A stretch of DNA of 12,257 bases from Thermoleophilia bacterium (GCA_016462095.1 JAEMTW010000036.1:1-12257); one strand, 5' to 3'; counted from the stretch's first letter, positions 1 through 7,388 are shown. Notes: generated by a model from the sequence alone, not told the origin. Program-made: numbers and translations.

Positions 1-968
1 CGCTGATACTCGAGCGGCACGATCGCGGAGTCCTGCAGGGCGATGCCCGTCGAGTCGAAGATTGTGATCTCTTCCGGCGAGGTGCGGCCAGGGATCTTTC
101 CGGTAACAACCTCACCAATCGAGCCGGCCAGGTCGTCCTCGGTGATCACGCCTTCCTTGAGCGGCACATTGATCTCGCCGTCGTAGCGGCACTGGCGAAT
201 GTCATCGACAAAGATGCGCGCGCCGACGAGTACGTCGGACTCGAGCTCTTGGTCGCCATCCTTGTCGGCACCGACGGCGGCGATGTGCGTGCCGGGCGAC
301 AGCCACGCCTTCTTGATCAGCGGCTCGCGCGCCGGGGTGATCGTGACGACGACATCTGCGCCGCGCACCGTGCTCTCGAGGTCGGTCGACGTCTTGAGCG
401 GATAGCGGCCCTCGAGTTTCGGCTCCATCACCGAGCGGAAGTGGTCCAGCGTCGCCTCGCGACGGCTCCAGACGCGGACTTCGTCCCACTCGAAGACGGT
501 GTCGCAGGTCTCGAGCGCGCCTTCGGCCATGTTGCCCGCACCGATGATCGCGAGGACCTTCGACTCAGGCCGCGCCAGCCACTTCGCGGACACAGCAGCC
601 GAGGCGCCGGTGCGCTGGACCGTGTGGTACGAGCCGTCGCAGATCGCGAGCGGGAAGCCTGTCTCGGGATCCGTGTAAATCAGGATCGAGAAGACGGTGG
701 GGAGGTCGAACTTGTCGCGATTGTTCTCGCGGATCGAGACCCACTTGCAGGCCGCGGCTTCGGGCTCCTCAATGTAGGACGGCATTGCCTCCCACTCGCC
801 CGGATACTTGTCGAGCACGATGTGGCCCTTCGGATCCATGTAGTAGCGACCCTCGCCATGCATGCGATAGGCCTGCTCCACTCCCGCCACGTACTCGGCG
901 GGCGTCAAGAGGCCCATCATGTCGTCGCGACCCAAGATCAACGTCTTTTTACTCCGCCAACTCTCCAT
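1..968 (-). CDS. Ornithine cyclodeaminase / mu-crystallin family protein (3' end cut by window)
   Basis: Reading the minus strand from ATG at 968 gives 322 residues with no stop before the window edge; the family is usually about 320-340 residues, so only the extreme C-terminus is missing. Seen: a Rossmann GAGNMAEG loop (residues 143-150) following the family signature RTGASAAVSAKWLA (119-132), a CKWV lysine region near residue 75, and GAD..GDQEL (233-241), where family members carry the conserved active-site Asp. Known for the family: NAD(P)-dependent enzymes such as ornithine cyclodeaminase (ornithine to proline plus ammonia), alanine dehydrogenase-like enzymes and cyclic imino acid reductases. 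The substrate cannot be decided here, and no arginine or proline gene is adjacent. The start is supported by a strong Shine-Dalgarno GAGGGGG at 983-977, 8 nt upstream. It is divergent from pckA. Cytoplasmic. Confidence 0.9.
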   Translation of the reverse strand, partial: MESWRSKKTLILGRDDMMGLLTPAEYVAGVEQAYRMHGEGRYYMDPKGHIVLDKYPGEWEAMPSYIEEPEAAACKWVSIRENNRDKFDLPTVFSILIYTDPETGFPLAICDGSYHTVQRTGASAAVSAKWLARPESKVLAIIGAGNMAEGALETCDTVFEWDEVRVWSRREATLDHFRSVMEPKLEGRYPLKTSTDLESTVRGADVVVTITPAREPLIKKAWLSPGTHIAAVGADKDGDQELESDVLVGARIFVDDIRQCRYDGEINVPLKEGVITEDDLAGSIGEVVTGKIPGRTSPEEITIFDSTGIALQDSAIVPLEYQ

Positions 969-976
969 CAGTGCAT

Positions 977-1002
977 CCCCCTCGAAATGTCCGGGCAGTT
1001 TA
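977..1002 (-). promoter_or_regulatory. Putative -10 box and Shine-Dalgarno of the cyclodeaminase gene
   Basis: On the minus strand a TAAACT hexamer (1002-997) lies 28 nt before the ATG at 968 and a GAGGGGG ribosome-binding site (983-977) lies 8 nt before it. The -35 is weak (TTCGCC about 18 nt upstream). Unlike most genes in this window, this one has a conventional leader. The -10 call is by eye. Confidence 0.35.
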
Positions 1003-1057
1003 GACCGAATCTGGCTCTTCGGCGAAAAGTGATCAGTGGATGGGTACGACCTATCTA

Positions 1058-1063
1058 TTGACT
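1058..1063 (+). promoter_or_regulatory. Possible -35 (TTGACT) of pckA
   Basis: TTGACT in the 171-bp divergent spacer is a near-consensus -35 facing pckA. The best downstream -10-like string, GATACC at 1084-1089, is 20 nt away, longer than the usual 16-18, so the promoter is uncertain. If correct, the pckA leader would be about 45 nt, with a weak AAAGG (1124-1128) as Shine-Dalgarno 11 nt before ATG 1140. Confidence 0.25.
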
Positions 1064-1139
1064 AGGGTTCCCAGCACACGAGGGATACCTTCGTTTACCA
1101 AACGCTCACAGCACCAGCGACCCAAAGGCGAAGACCTCC

Positions 1140-2774
1140 ATGGCAGCAACAACGGCACGACACGGCTCAGTCGATCTCGGCGAACACGGTCTCGCTCCCC
1201 AAGGCACTGCCCACTGGAACCTGACGACCGCTGAGCTCTACGAACACACCATCCGTGCCGACGCTGGCGTGATGGGTAACGGTGGCGCGCTGATCGTCAA
1301 CACCGCTCCCAACACGGGCCGCTCGCCGAAAGACAAGTTCGTTGTGCAAGAGCCGGGTAGCGATGAGCGCATCTGGTGGGGGCCGGTCAACACGCCGATC
1401 TCGCCCGCCAACAACGCGCAGGTCCGCACCGACCTCACCGCCTTCCTCAACGAGGGCGACCTCTACATCCTCGACGCCTTCGCTGGCTCGCACCCCGAGC
1501 ACCGCGTCGCCGTCCGCGTGATTAGCAACTCGGCCTGGCACGTCCTCTTCGCGCAGACGATGCTCGTCAACGCAACGCCGGACGAGATCGCAGTCCACGC
1601 CCCCGAAGTCGTCATTCTTCACGCCCCCGAGTTCAAGGCCGACCCCGCAGTCCACGGCACCCGGACCAGTGGCTTCGTGACGCTCGACTTTACCGCCGGC
1701 GAGATCTTGATCGGCGGCACGCGCTACGCCGGCGAGATCAAGAAGTCCGTCTTCACGTACATGAACGATCGCCTGCCCGAGCATGGCGTTCTGCCGATGC
1801 ACTGCTCGGCCAACGTCGCCGACGATGGTCGCGTCGCCGTCTTCTTCGGCCTCTCCGGCACTGGCAAGACAACACTCTCGACCGATCCCGAGCGCGCCCT
1901 GATCGGCGACGACGAGCACGGCTGGGCCGACGATGGCGTCTTCAACATCGAAGGTGGCTGCTACGCCAAGGCGATCAACCTGTCCGCCGAGTCCGAGCCC
2001 GAGATCTACGCGACAACCGAGATGTTTGGCACGATCATCGAAAACGTCGTGCTCGATCCGATTACGCGCGAGATCGACTTCGCCGACAAGTCGATCACCG
2101 AGAACACACGCGTGGCCTACCCCGTCAGCTCGATCCCTGGCTCCGTACCAGAGAAGCGTGCCGGCACGCCGACTGCGGTCGTGCTGCTGACAGCCGACGC
2201 CTACGGCGTCCTGCCTCCCATCTCGCGCCTCACCCCCGACCAAGCGATGTATCACTTCCTGTCGGGCTACACCGCCAAGCTGGCCGGCACCGAAGTTGGC
2301 GTGACCGAACCACAGACGACCTTCTCGACCTGCTTTGGAGCACCGTTCCTGCCGCAGCGCCCAGGCGTCTACGCCCGCATGCTCGGCGAGCGCCTCGAGC
2401 AGACGGGTGCCTCCGCCTGGCTCGTCAACACCGGCTGGGCTGGTGGTGGGTACGGCGTCGGTAGCCGCATGCCAATCGCAGCCACGCGGGCACTCGTGCG
2501 CGCAGCCATCGGCGGCGAGCTGGACAATGCCGAGACGATGATCGACCCGATCTTCGGGTTACACATCCCCGTCGCCGTCGCTGGCGTCGATCCGAGCCTG
2601 CTCAACCCGCGCGATGCGTGGGCCGACAAGGACCTCTACGACGTCACCGCGCACAAGCTCGCGGCACAGTTCGTCAAGAACTTCGAGCAGTACGCCGACA
2701 TGGTCGCACCCAGCGTCCTCGCCTCTGCGCCCGACCCGGCCGGCGAGGTCGCACCCGACTTCGGGATGGAGTAG
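1140..2774 (+). CDS. pckA: Phosphoenolpyruvate carboxykinase (ATP)
   Basis: This 544-residue protein is of normal length for the ATP-dependent PEPCK family (about 520-540). It catalyses oxaloacetate + ATP to phosphoenolpyruvate + CO2 + ADP, the entry step of gluconeogenesis, in the cytoplasm. Seen: the substrate-binding RSPKDK motif (61-66), RYAGEIKK (195-202) with the Tyr and paired Lys that bind oxaloacetate and metal, the kinase-1a P-loop GLSGTGKTT (237-245), and the kinase-2 metal-binding LIGDDEHGW (254-262) followed by NIEGGCYAK. All key residues are present and the frame is intact. The start at ATG 1140 has only a weak AAAGG upstream; the N-terminus aligns in length with the family. It is divergent from the cyclodeaminase gene and followed by a hairpin terminator. 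Many actinobacteria use the unrelated GTP enzyme instead. Confidence 0.97.
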   Translation: MAATTARHGSVDLGEHGLAPQGTAHWNLTTAELYEHTIRADAGVMGNGGALIVNTAPNTGRSPKDKFVVQEPGSDERIWWGPVNTPISPANNAQVRTDLTAFLNEGDLYILDAFAGSHPEHRVAVRVISNSAWHVLFAQTMLVNATPDEIAVHAPEVVILHAPEFKADPAVHGTRTSGFVTLDFTAGEILIGGTRYAGEIKKSVFTYMNDRLPEHGVLPMHCSANVADDGRVAVFFGLSGTGKTTLSTDPERALIGDDEHGWADDGVFNIEGGCYAKAINLSAESEPEIYATTEMFGTIIENVVLDPITREIDFADKSITENTRVAYPVSSIPGSVPEKRAGTPTAVVLLTADAYGVLPPISRLTPDQAMYHFLSGYTAKLAGTEVGVTEPQTTFSTCFGAPFLPQRPGVYARMLGERLEQTGASAWLVNTGWAGGGYGVGSRMPIAATRALVRAAIGGELDNAETMIDPIFGLHIPVAVAGVDPSLLNPRDAWADKDLYDVTAHKLAAQFVKNFEQYADMVAPSVLASAPDPAGEVAPDFGME

Positions 2775-2783
2775 TCGTTGGTC

Positions 2784-2807
2784 GGAGAGGGGCCGGTGCT
2801 CCTCTCC
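2784..2807 (+). terminator. Hairpin after pckA
   Basis: A 7-bp perfect stem GGAGAGG (2784-2790) / CCTCTCC (2801-2807) encloses a 10-nt loop, starting 9 nt after the pckA stop. It is followed by a pyrimidine run (CATCTCTCTT) rather than a clean T tract. TTGG/CCAA flanks could extend the stem with a bulge. It is a likely, though non-canonical, intrinsic terminator. Confidence 0.5.
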
Positions 2808-2837
2808 AACCATCTCTCTTAGCCAGATCGTCTCCGC

Positions 2838-2869
2838 CGGACATGACAAGTGCGCACGTGTCATGTCCG
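2838..2869. repeat. 32-nt near-perfect palindrome between convergent genes (bidirectional terminator or protein site)
   Basis: Arms CGGACATGACA (2838-2848) and TGTCATGTCCG (2859-2869) are perfectly complementary over 11 bp. The centre holds a further self-complementary GTGCGCAC (2850-2857), leaving only one mismatched pair (A2849/G2858) in 32 nt. It sits between the converging pckA and MOSC genes, 30 bp from the MOSC stop, and reads equally on both strands. The simplest reading is a shared factor-independent terminator without a T tract, as is common in high-GC genomes. A dispersed palindromic repeat is the alternative. Confidence 0.55.
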
Positions 2870-2898
2870 CCCTGGATTGCGAACTGGGGTTGCTCGCA

Positions 2899-3648
2899 CT
2901 AGTTCTGCGAAAGACCGACTAGGCGAACTTCGTCGCCAAGGCTGACGCGGCCAGATGTCACAACGTCGCAATAGACGCCGAGGTTGGGTGCGCCACGCGC
3001 CGCCTTCATGGCACGCAAGGTGTTGACATCGCGCTCACCCGTAGCGGGATCGCGGGTCGTGGCGACACAACGCTCGCACGCAGTACGCACGGCCAGCACG
3101 GCCGAGCCAATCGCGACGTCGTGCCCAAGCCAGGAGTCTTCCTCGAAGGCCGTGCCACCCGACAACGTCATCGTCATCCGAAAGCGGCGCTCATCGAGTG
3201 GACCCTGCTCGAGCGCGGCGATTGAGGCGACATCGATCAATGACACGGCGTGCGCCGACCAGCCACCCGTCGAGTCGTTGACGCGCGCCAGCCTGACGGG
3301 CTCACCCAAAACCTCGGAGAGCCCTGCCGCCCAGGGGCCGTCAACAAGATGGGCGGTGGCCGGTTCGTCGGAATCCCAGATCAAGTCGATCGCCTCACCG
3401 ATACTCGGATCGGGTGCCGAGATGACCGACCCGTCAGGAAAGTGCATCGTCAACGTCGTACCGTCGTACTCTGCGCGCGTCAGGCAGAGGCGGCCATGAC
3501 TCCAACTGCCCATCAGCTCGCCCGCGGCATTGACAACGAAGAAGCGACGGTCGAACGGTGCACCCAACGGTCCCACCTCGAGCGAGGGGTATTCGACGAG
3601 CTCGAGGCCCTTGACGGGCGAGTGCAACAGGCGCGAGACGGTGATCAC
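2899..3648 (-). CDS. MOSC-domain protein, copy 1
   Basis: This 249-residue protein has an N-terminal MOSC_N beta-barrel (starting ITVSRLLHSPVKGLE) and a C-terminal MOSC domain with CERCVATTRDPATGERD (191-207). In the YcbX/mARC group the Cys in this type of RC..TT.DP.TG motif is the molybdenum ligand. Seen: both cysteines, C191 and C194, are present, so an active Mo-cofactor or sulfur-transfer protein is plausible, but partner and substrate are unknown. The start is set at GTG 3648 by alignment with the paralog at 7501-8232, which begins MITVSHLL. An upstream GTG at 3678 would add ten residues with no homology. No Shine-Dalgarno is visible; CACACT ends 6 nt before the GTG, suggesting a leaderless mRNA. 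It converges with pckA and diverges from the TIM-barrel gene. Confidence 0.85.
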   Translation of the reverse strand: MITVSRLLHSPVKGLELVEYPSLEVGPLGAPFDRRFFVVNAAGELMGSWSHGRLCLTRAEYDGTTLTMHFPDGSVISAPDPSIGEAIDLIWDSDEPATAHLVDGPWAAGLSEVLGEPVRLARVNDSTGGWSAHAVSLIDVASIAALEQGPLDERRFRMTMTLSGGTAFEEDSWLGHDVAIGSAVLAVRTACERCVATTRDPATGERDVNTLRAMKAARGAPNLGVYCDVVTSGRVSLGDEVRLVGLSQN

Positions 3649-3654
3649 CTCTGC

Positions 3655-3683
3655 AGTGTGACGAATCCGGGGGCACACACCAA
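3655..3683 (-). promoter_or_regulatory. Putative leaderless promoter of MOSC copy 1
   Basis: On the minus strand TTGGTG (3683-3678), a 17-nt spacer and CACACT (3660-3655) are followed by exactly 6 nt and then GTG 3648. This places the transcription start at or next to the start codon. Confidence 0.4.
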
Positions 3684-3701
3684 ACGTCGCGGGACAAAAA
3701 C

Positions 3702-3731
3702 CCTCGTAGCGAGGCCGACCGTGCGTACCAT
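3702..3731 (+). promoter_or_regulatory. CCTCG-TAG-CGAGG dyad and putative promoter of the TIM-barrel gene
   Basis: The perfect 5-bp dyad CCTCG TAG CGAGG (3702-3714) contains CTCGTA (3703-3708), which lies exactly 17 nt upstream of TACCAT (3726-3731). The same CTCGTA-N17-TAC..T arrangement occurs upstream of the zinc-ribbon gene. The CGAGG half could instead be a Shine-Dalgarno 6 nt before GTG 3721, so the two readings compete. Confidence 0.3.
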
Positions 3732-4599
3732 GAGATCTGTGCCACGCCTGTTGCTTCTAATTCTCCCAGTCACCCTGCTGATTGGTCTCCTCCCAGCCGG
3801 AGCCACAGCTGCCTCGAATCCTGCGAGCCGCACCGCCGTCTTCGCTGGGACTGGCCTCTGGGTCGACATCTACGACGAGACAATCAAGGACCCCCAGTTC
3901 GTCGTCGACGAAGCCGTCGCTCACGGTATCCAGACGATCTACGTCGAGACGTCGAACTACCACAGCCCCGCCGACGTGATGTACCCCGATCAGATCCGGG
4001 AGATGATCTCCCTCGCACACGCGAATAGCATCAAGGTCGTGCCGTGGTACCTGCCGGGCTACCGCAACATCGCGCTCGACCGACGCCGCTTCGCAGCAGC
4101 AATCAACGTTGGTGGCGCCGACCCGATCGACGGTCTTGGCGTCGACATCGAAGCCGACATCGTCCGCAACCGCCAGCTGCGCGCCAACCGCGCTGCGGCG
4201 ATGGTGCGATGGCTCCGCTCGACCTATCCCGACCTGCCGATGGCGGGCATCGTGCCGCGCGACGCACTCGCCTGGTGGCGGATCTTCCCGTACGCCGCGA
4301 TCCGCGCCAACACCGACGCGATGCTGCCGATGTGTTACACGTCGCGCTACCTGACACCTGCACAGACGACAGCGATGGCGGCGGCCTGCGTGACAACAAT
4401 TCGAGAGCAGACCGGCGACCCAGCCGCACCCGTTCACGTGATTGCCGGCGTGACCGACTTTCTCAAACCCCACCTCCTCGTTGCCGCCGCCCGCGGAGCC
4501 AAGAGCGCAGGCGCAATGGGCTTTAGCCTCTACAACCTCGAGACCACAACGCCTGCCGGCTGGCGCGCGATCGACGTCTGGCGATCCCCGACCGGCTGA
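3730..4599 (+). CDS. Secreted TIM-barrel protein, putative glycoside hydrolase-like
   Basis: This 289-residue protein has a clear signal peptide: R-start, hydrophobic LLLLILPVTLLIGLL and an AGATAA cleavage-type end near residue 28. Seen: eight beta-strand-like segments in barrel order: GLWVDIYDE (42-50), TIYVET (69-74), KVVPWYLPG (102-110), GLGVDIEAD (135-143), MAGIVPRD (171-178), AMLPMCYT (197-204), VIAGVT (237-242) and GAMGFSLYNL (261-270). Acidic residues after strand four (D139, E141) sit where retaining glycosidases carry the catalytic acid, which is inference from position. I do not recognise a named family and give no substrate. Three in-frame starts are possible: GTG 3721 (GAGG 6 nt upstream), ATG 3730 and GTG 3739 (7 nt after TACCAT). 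All keep the signal peptide. The stop abuts that of the next, converging gene. Confidence 0.75.
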   Translation: MRSVPRLLLLILPVTLLIGLLPAGATAASNPASRTAVFAGTGLWVDIYDETIKDPQFVVDEAVAHGIQTIYVETSNYHSPADVMYPDQIREMISLAHANSIKVVPWYLPGYRNIALDRRRFAAAINVGGADPIDGLGVDIEADIVRNRQLRANRAAAMVRWLRSTYPDLPMAGIVPRDALAWWRIFPYAAIRANTDAMLPMCYTSRYLTPAQTTAMAAACVTTIREQTGDPAAPVHVIAGVTDFLKPHLLVAAARGAKSAGAMGFSLYNLETTTPAGWRAIDVWRSPTG

Positions 4600-4866
4600 T
4601 CAGGCAGCAGCGGTCGCGAGCGCCATGCCGATCGCACCGGCCCGATCGCTGAAACCGTAGGTGGCGGCGCACGCATCGAGATCAAAATGTGGGAGGCTCC
4701 AAATTTCGACCGCGGTTGCCGCGCCGTTTGCGTCCACATGCACGACCGCGCCCTCTCCAAAAGGCCGCCCACCGACTGACAAAACGTCAGAGAACACGAT
4801 CATGGTGATCCCGCCCTCAGCTTCATAGGTCACATCGAACGTCACAGAGAGATTGTACGTCGTCAC
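4600..4866 (-). CDS. Small conserved-looking protein of unknown function (88 aa)
   Basis: GTG at 4866 opens an 88-residue frame with an excellent Shine-Dalgarno, AAGGAG (4878-4873), 6 nt upstream. Longer in-frame starts at 4939 and 4959 would overlap the divergent amidotransferase start and lack such a site. Seen: alternating hydrophobic strands (VTFDVTYEA, ITMIVFSDVL, AVVHVDANG, AVEIWSLP) suggest a small beta-rich fold, followed by a helical Ala-rich tail. The pattern faintly recalls DUF2283, but I would not assign it without a profile search. No signal peptide or membrane segment is visible. Its stop codon is directly adjacent to that of the TIM-barrel gene, forming TGATCA at 4597-4602. Confidence 0.7.
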   Translation of the reverse strand: MTTYNLSVTFDVTYEAEGGITMIVFSDVLSVGGRPFGEGAVVHVDANGAATAVEIWSLPHFDLDACAATYGFSDRAGAIGMALATAAA

Positions 4867-4872
4867 TTCGCT

Positions 4873-4925
4873 CTCCTTCGTGCCCTGCTCGAACTCCAGA
4901 AAACAAGCAACATCGCCTCTGTCAA
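4873..4925 (-). promoter_or_regulatory. Shine-Dalgarno and possible TTGACA -35 of the 88-aa gene
   Basis: The minus strand shows a perfect TTGACA (4925-4920) facing the gene and AAGGAG (4878-4873) 6 nt before the GTG. The expected -10 at a 17-nt spacer is TTTCTG (4902-4897), a poor match, so the -35 is suggestive only. The Shine-Dalgarno decides the start. Confidence 0.45.
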
Positions 4926-4931
4926 GATACT
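4926..4931 (+). promoter_or_regulatory. GATACT -10-like box, leaderless start of the amidotransferase
   Basis: GATACT is followed by 5 nt and then ATG 4937, with no Shine-Dalgarno between. No convincing -35 is visible. The same hexamer sits 6 nt before the GTG at 5701. Confidence 0.4.
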
Positions 4932-4936
4932 TCCGC

Positions 4937-5662
4937 ATGAACAACCGCGTCCTGATCATTCGTCACGGTGACGATCCGCCTGACGATCGCGTCAACACGT
5001 ATCTGCTCCTTCGCGGCTTCGAGCCCGTCACGATTCGACCATGCGCTGGCGAACCGGTGCCGATGCTCGACGAGACGTGGGCCGGCAGCGTCGTGCACGG
5101 CGGTCCGTTTAGCGTCTTTGCCGAACAGGAGCACCCCTTTCTTCGCGAGGAGCATCGCTGGATCTCCCAGTGCATCGAGCAGGAGGTGCCACTGCTCGGC
5201 ATCTGTCAGGGCGCGCAGTCGATCGCCTATGTGCTCGGTGCCGAGGTTGGCCCGCCCGCCTCGGGTCTGCACGAGTTTGGCTACTACGAGCTGACACCGA
5301 CCGCCGCCGGCGCGGACTTCATGCCCGCACCGATCCACGCCGTGCAGGCTCACTTTCACACCTTTGCCCTACCCGAGGGTGCAACACTGCTCGCCTCGAG
5401 CGAGCTGTATCCAAACCAGGCCTACCGGTACGGGACGACGACGTATGGCGTGCAATTTCATCCCGAGGTGACGATCGAAGGCTTTCGCCGCTGGCAGGCC
5501 GCAGACTGGGCCGCCTACGGCAAGCCGGGCGCCCAGACCCGAGCCGAACAAGATGTCCTGATGCTCGAACACGATGCCGCCCAGGCAGCCTGGTTCTACG
5601 GGTTTCTTGAGCAGTTGTTCGGGTCCGTGAGCGCCGACCCAGAACCACTCGCTCTGCCGTAG
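4937..5662 (+). CDS. Class I glutamine amidotransferase-like protein (GMP synthase-type GATase1)
   Basis: This 241-residue single-domain GATase1 protein has its nucleophile elbow LLGICQGAQ (C90) and FHPEV (H175, E177), giving the complete Cys-His-Glu triad; HGGPFSV (54-60) is the oxyanion-loop region. QAHFHTF and LPEGATLLASSE are typical of the stand-alone GMP-synthase-like branch. Known for the family: release of ammonia from glutamine or, in stand-alone members, hydrolysis of gamma-glutamyl amides or peptides. Here no synthetase partner is adjacent, so the acceptor is unknown. The start at ATG 4937 is preceded by GATACT at 5 nt and no Shine-Dalgarno. The longer open frame from 4853 overlaps the divergent gene and is rejected. 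The DUF2156 gene follows after 38 nt on the same strand. Cytoplasmic. Confidence 0.9.
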   Translation: MNNRVLIIRHGDDPPDDRVNTYLLLRGFEPVTIRPCAGEPVPMLDETWAGSVVHGGPFSVFAEQEHPFLREEHRWISQCIEQEVPLLGICQGAQSIAYVLGAEVGPPASGLHEFGYYELTPTAAGADFMPAPIHAVQAHFHTFALPEGATLLASSELYPNQAYRYGTTTYGVQFHPEVTIEGFRRWQAADWAAYGKPGAQTRAEQDVLMLEHDAAQAAWFYGFLEQLFGSVSADPEPLALP

Positions 5663-5688
5663 CCGGCAGCGCCCGACTAGGCATGCGC

Positions 5689-5694
5689 GATACT
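5689..5694 (+). promoter_or_regulatory. GATACT -10-like box before the DUF2156 gene
   Basis: GATACT plus exactly 6 nt precedes GTG 5701. The intervening GGGAG (5695-5699) is too close to act as a Shine-Dalgarno for 5701 but could serve GTG 5710 (10 nt). No good -35 is visible at 16-18 nt. Confidence 0.35.
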
Positions 5695-5700
5695 GGGAGC

Positions 5701-7374
5701 GTGCCCGCCGTGCGTCCCCGTGATCTGATCGTCAAGCTGCTCGCCGTTGGCGTCGCCCTCGTTGGGCTGACCTCGGTCGTCTCGGCCCTGACCCCCGACC
5801 TTGCAGATCGAGTAGCACTGCTCAACAGCCTGATTCCAATCCAAGCGACACGGACGGCGCACGTGATCGTCTTCGAGCTCGGTGTGCTGTTGATCATCGT
5901 GGCGTTTGGACTCATTCGTCGCCGTCATCGCGCCTGGCAGTTGGCCTTGATCCTCCTCGCATTTACAGCGGTCCTCCACCTCGCAAAAGGCCTCGATGCC
6001 GAGGAGGCCATTGCCGCCCTGACTCTCCTCGTGCTCCTGATCGCCAAGCGGGCTGCATTTACTGTCGGGGGCGCACAGCATGCAACCCGCCGCTGCCTCA
6101 CCTGGGTCGGATACTTCGCAGCTGCAGGGGTGCTGCTCGCAATCGCCTCCGCCGAAGCAGTAGCCCGTCTAGCCGACAATCCAATTTCGCTACGAGAAGC
6201 AGCGGAACAGAGCCTAAGTGCGCTGGTTGGAGCCCCCGATTCGCTCTCCGCACTCGGTCTTTACACGGGGGTGGCAATCATCGTCACAGCCATCCTTTGG
6301 CTGCGTCCGGTAGCGCCGCCTAACCCGTCCGAGAATCATCACCGCGAGCTCGCCCGCAAAATCTTGGACCGCCACGCGCACGACGGACTCTCGTACTTCT
6401 CCCTGCGCCAAGACATGACGCTCGCCTTTGCCCGCGACCACCAGGCGATGCTCGCGTACCGGGTCGTCGCGGGCGTCGCGATCGTCTCGGGCGATGTGAT
6501 CGGCAGCAATCCCGCTCGTGCCGAGCTTCTACACAGCTTCCACATGGAGCAGATTGCAATCGGCCGCCGAGTCGCTGCGGTCGGCCTGCCACAGTCGTCG
6601 TGTGCCCTCTGGGAGCAGGCCGGGCTGATGACGACGTACATCGGCGACGAGGCGATTGTCGTGCCGCAGCAGTTCTCGCTCGCTGGGCGCACGATGCGCA
6701 AGGTGCGCCAGTCTGTACACCGCATCGAACGCGCGGGCTACACGATGATGATCGCTCGGCGGCGCGACATCGATCCTGCGCTGCTCAATCGTCTCCGCGA
6801 GGCCTCCACCACGTGGCTCGGTGGAAAAGGAGAGCGCGGGTTCTCGATGGCGCTTGATAGCCCGTGGGCCGAAGAACATGACGACTGCGTGTTTGCCATC
6901 GCCCTCGGTGCTGACGGGTCGCCAGCCGCCTACATCCACTTCGTACCTGTGCTGACGACAGGCGACCTCTCGCTCTCGACCATGCGCCGCGCCGCAACCG
7001 CTCCCAACGGTCTCAACGAGGCGATCTTGGCAGCGGTGTTTGGATGGGCGCGGACAGCAGGGATTGGTCGAGTCGGTCTCAACTTCAGCGCCTTTGGTCG
7101 GATCCTGAGGTCTGACGACCTGCAGGGCTTCGAACGCCTCGCCGCCGAGGCATTGATGCGCGGCGACCGCTGGTTCCAACTCGAGCGGCTCGATGCCTTC
7201 AACCGCAAAGTCCTCCCCGTCTGGGAGCCACGCTACGCCGCCTGTGAGCGGCGCGTCGACCTGCCACAGGCAGCCGTGGCGATTCTGGCCGCGGAGGGTT
7301 TGCTCTCGTTTCCACGCCGGCGAGCCCTGCCGCCCTTGGCAGCCGAGGATGACCGGGAACTCGTCACCGTTTAA
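5701..7374 (+). CDS. DUF2156 membrane protein, phosphatidylglycerol lysyltransferase C-terminal-like
   Basis: This protein of about 557 residues has an N-terminal membrane region with roughly six hydrophobic segments (about residues 9-31, 51-72, 78-96, 100-115, 135-154 and 184-201). A soluble domain of about 300 residues follows (about 219-519), containing the DGLSYFSLRQD opening, the SGDVIGS stretch and a basic FSLAGRTMRKVRQSVHRIERAGY segment typical of LPG synthase C-terminal (PF09924) proteins. Known for the family: dual GNAT-like fold enzymes (MprF, mycobacterial LysX N-terminus) that transfer an aminoacyl group from tRNA to phosphatidylglycerol at the membrane. The donor amino acid, and whether it is an active synthase, cannot be read here. 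The flippase part is much shorter than the roughly 14-helix MprF. Start alternatives are ATG 5683 and GTG 5710; 5701 fits the leaderless pattern. Confidence 0.85.
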   Translation: MPAVRPRDLIVKLLAVGVALVGLTSVVSALTPDLADRVALLNSLIPIQATRTAHVIVFELGVLLIIVAFGLIRRRHRAWQLALILLAFTAVLHLAKGLDAEEAIAALTLLVLLIAKRAAFTVGGAQHATRRCLTWVGYFAAAGVLLAIASAEAVARLADNPISLREAAEQSLSALVGAPDSLSALGLYTGVAIIVTAILWLRPVAPPNPSENHHRELARKILDRHAHDGLSYFSLRQDMTLAFARDHQAMLAYRVVAGVAIVSGDVIGSNPARAELLHSFHMEQIAIGRRVAAVGLPQSSCALWEQAGLMTTYIGDEAIVVPQQFSLAGRTMRKVRQSVHRIERAGYTMMIARRRDIDPALLNRLREASTTWLGGKGERGFSMALDSPWAEEHDDCVFAIALGADGSPAAYIHFVPVLTTGDLSLSTMRRAATAPNGLNEAILAAVFGWARTAGIGRVGLNFSAFGRILRSDDLQGFERLAAEALMRGDRWFQLERLDAFNRKVLPVWEPRYAACERRVDLPQAAVAILAAEGLLSFPRRRALPPLAAEDDRELVTV

Positions 7375-7388
7375 CGACTCGGTACGCT
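7360..7388 (+). promoter_or_regulatory. Putative leaderless promoter CTCGTC-N17-TACGCT
   Basis: TACGCT (7383-7388) ends 6 nt before ATG 7395. CTCGTC (7360-7365) lies exactly 17 nt upstream, inside the end of the DUF2156 gene. The zinc-ribbon gene has the same TACGCT with CTCGTA at the same spacing. Confidence 0.35.

Noticed and set aside
249..1061. 270-residue plus-strand frame across the cyclodeaminase gene
   Set aside because: It is antisense to a gene with clear Rossmann and family motifs; the translation has no recognisable domain.
1167..2255. Long 362-residue open frame on the minus strand inside pckA
   Set aside because: It lies antisense to a fully conserved PEP carboxykinase, its translation is low-complexity Asp/Val/Gly-rich with no motif, and high-GC codon bias routinely leaves such frames open.
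2614..2922. Ser/Thr-rich frames reading past the pckA stop
   Set aside because: They are out of frame with pckA, low in complexity, and run through the terminator hairpins.
3250..3729. N-terminal extension of the TIM-barrel frame
   Set aside because: It is antisense to MOSC copy 1, and a good signal peptide begins at the later start; the extension would bury the signal peptide.
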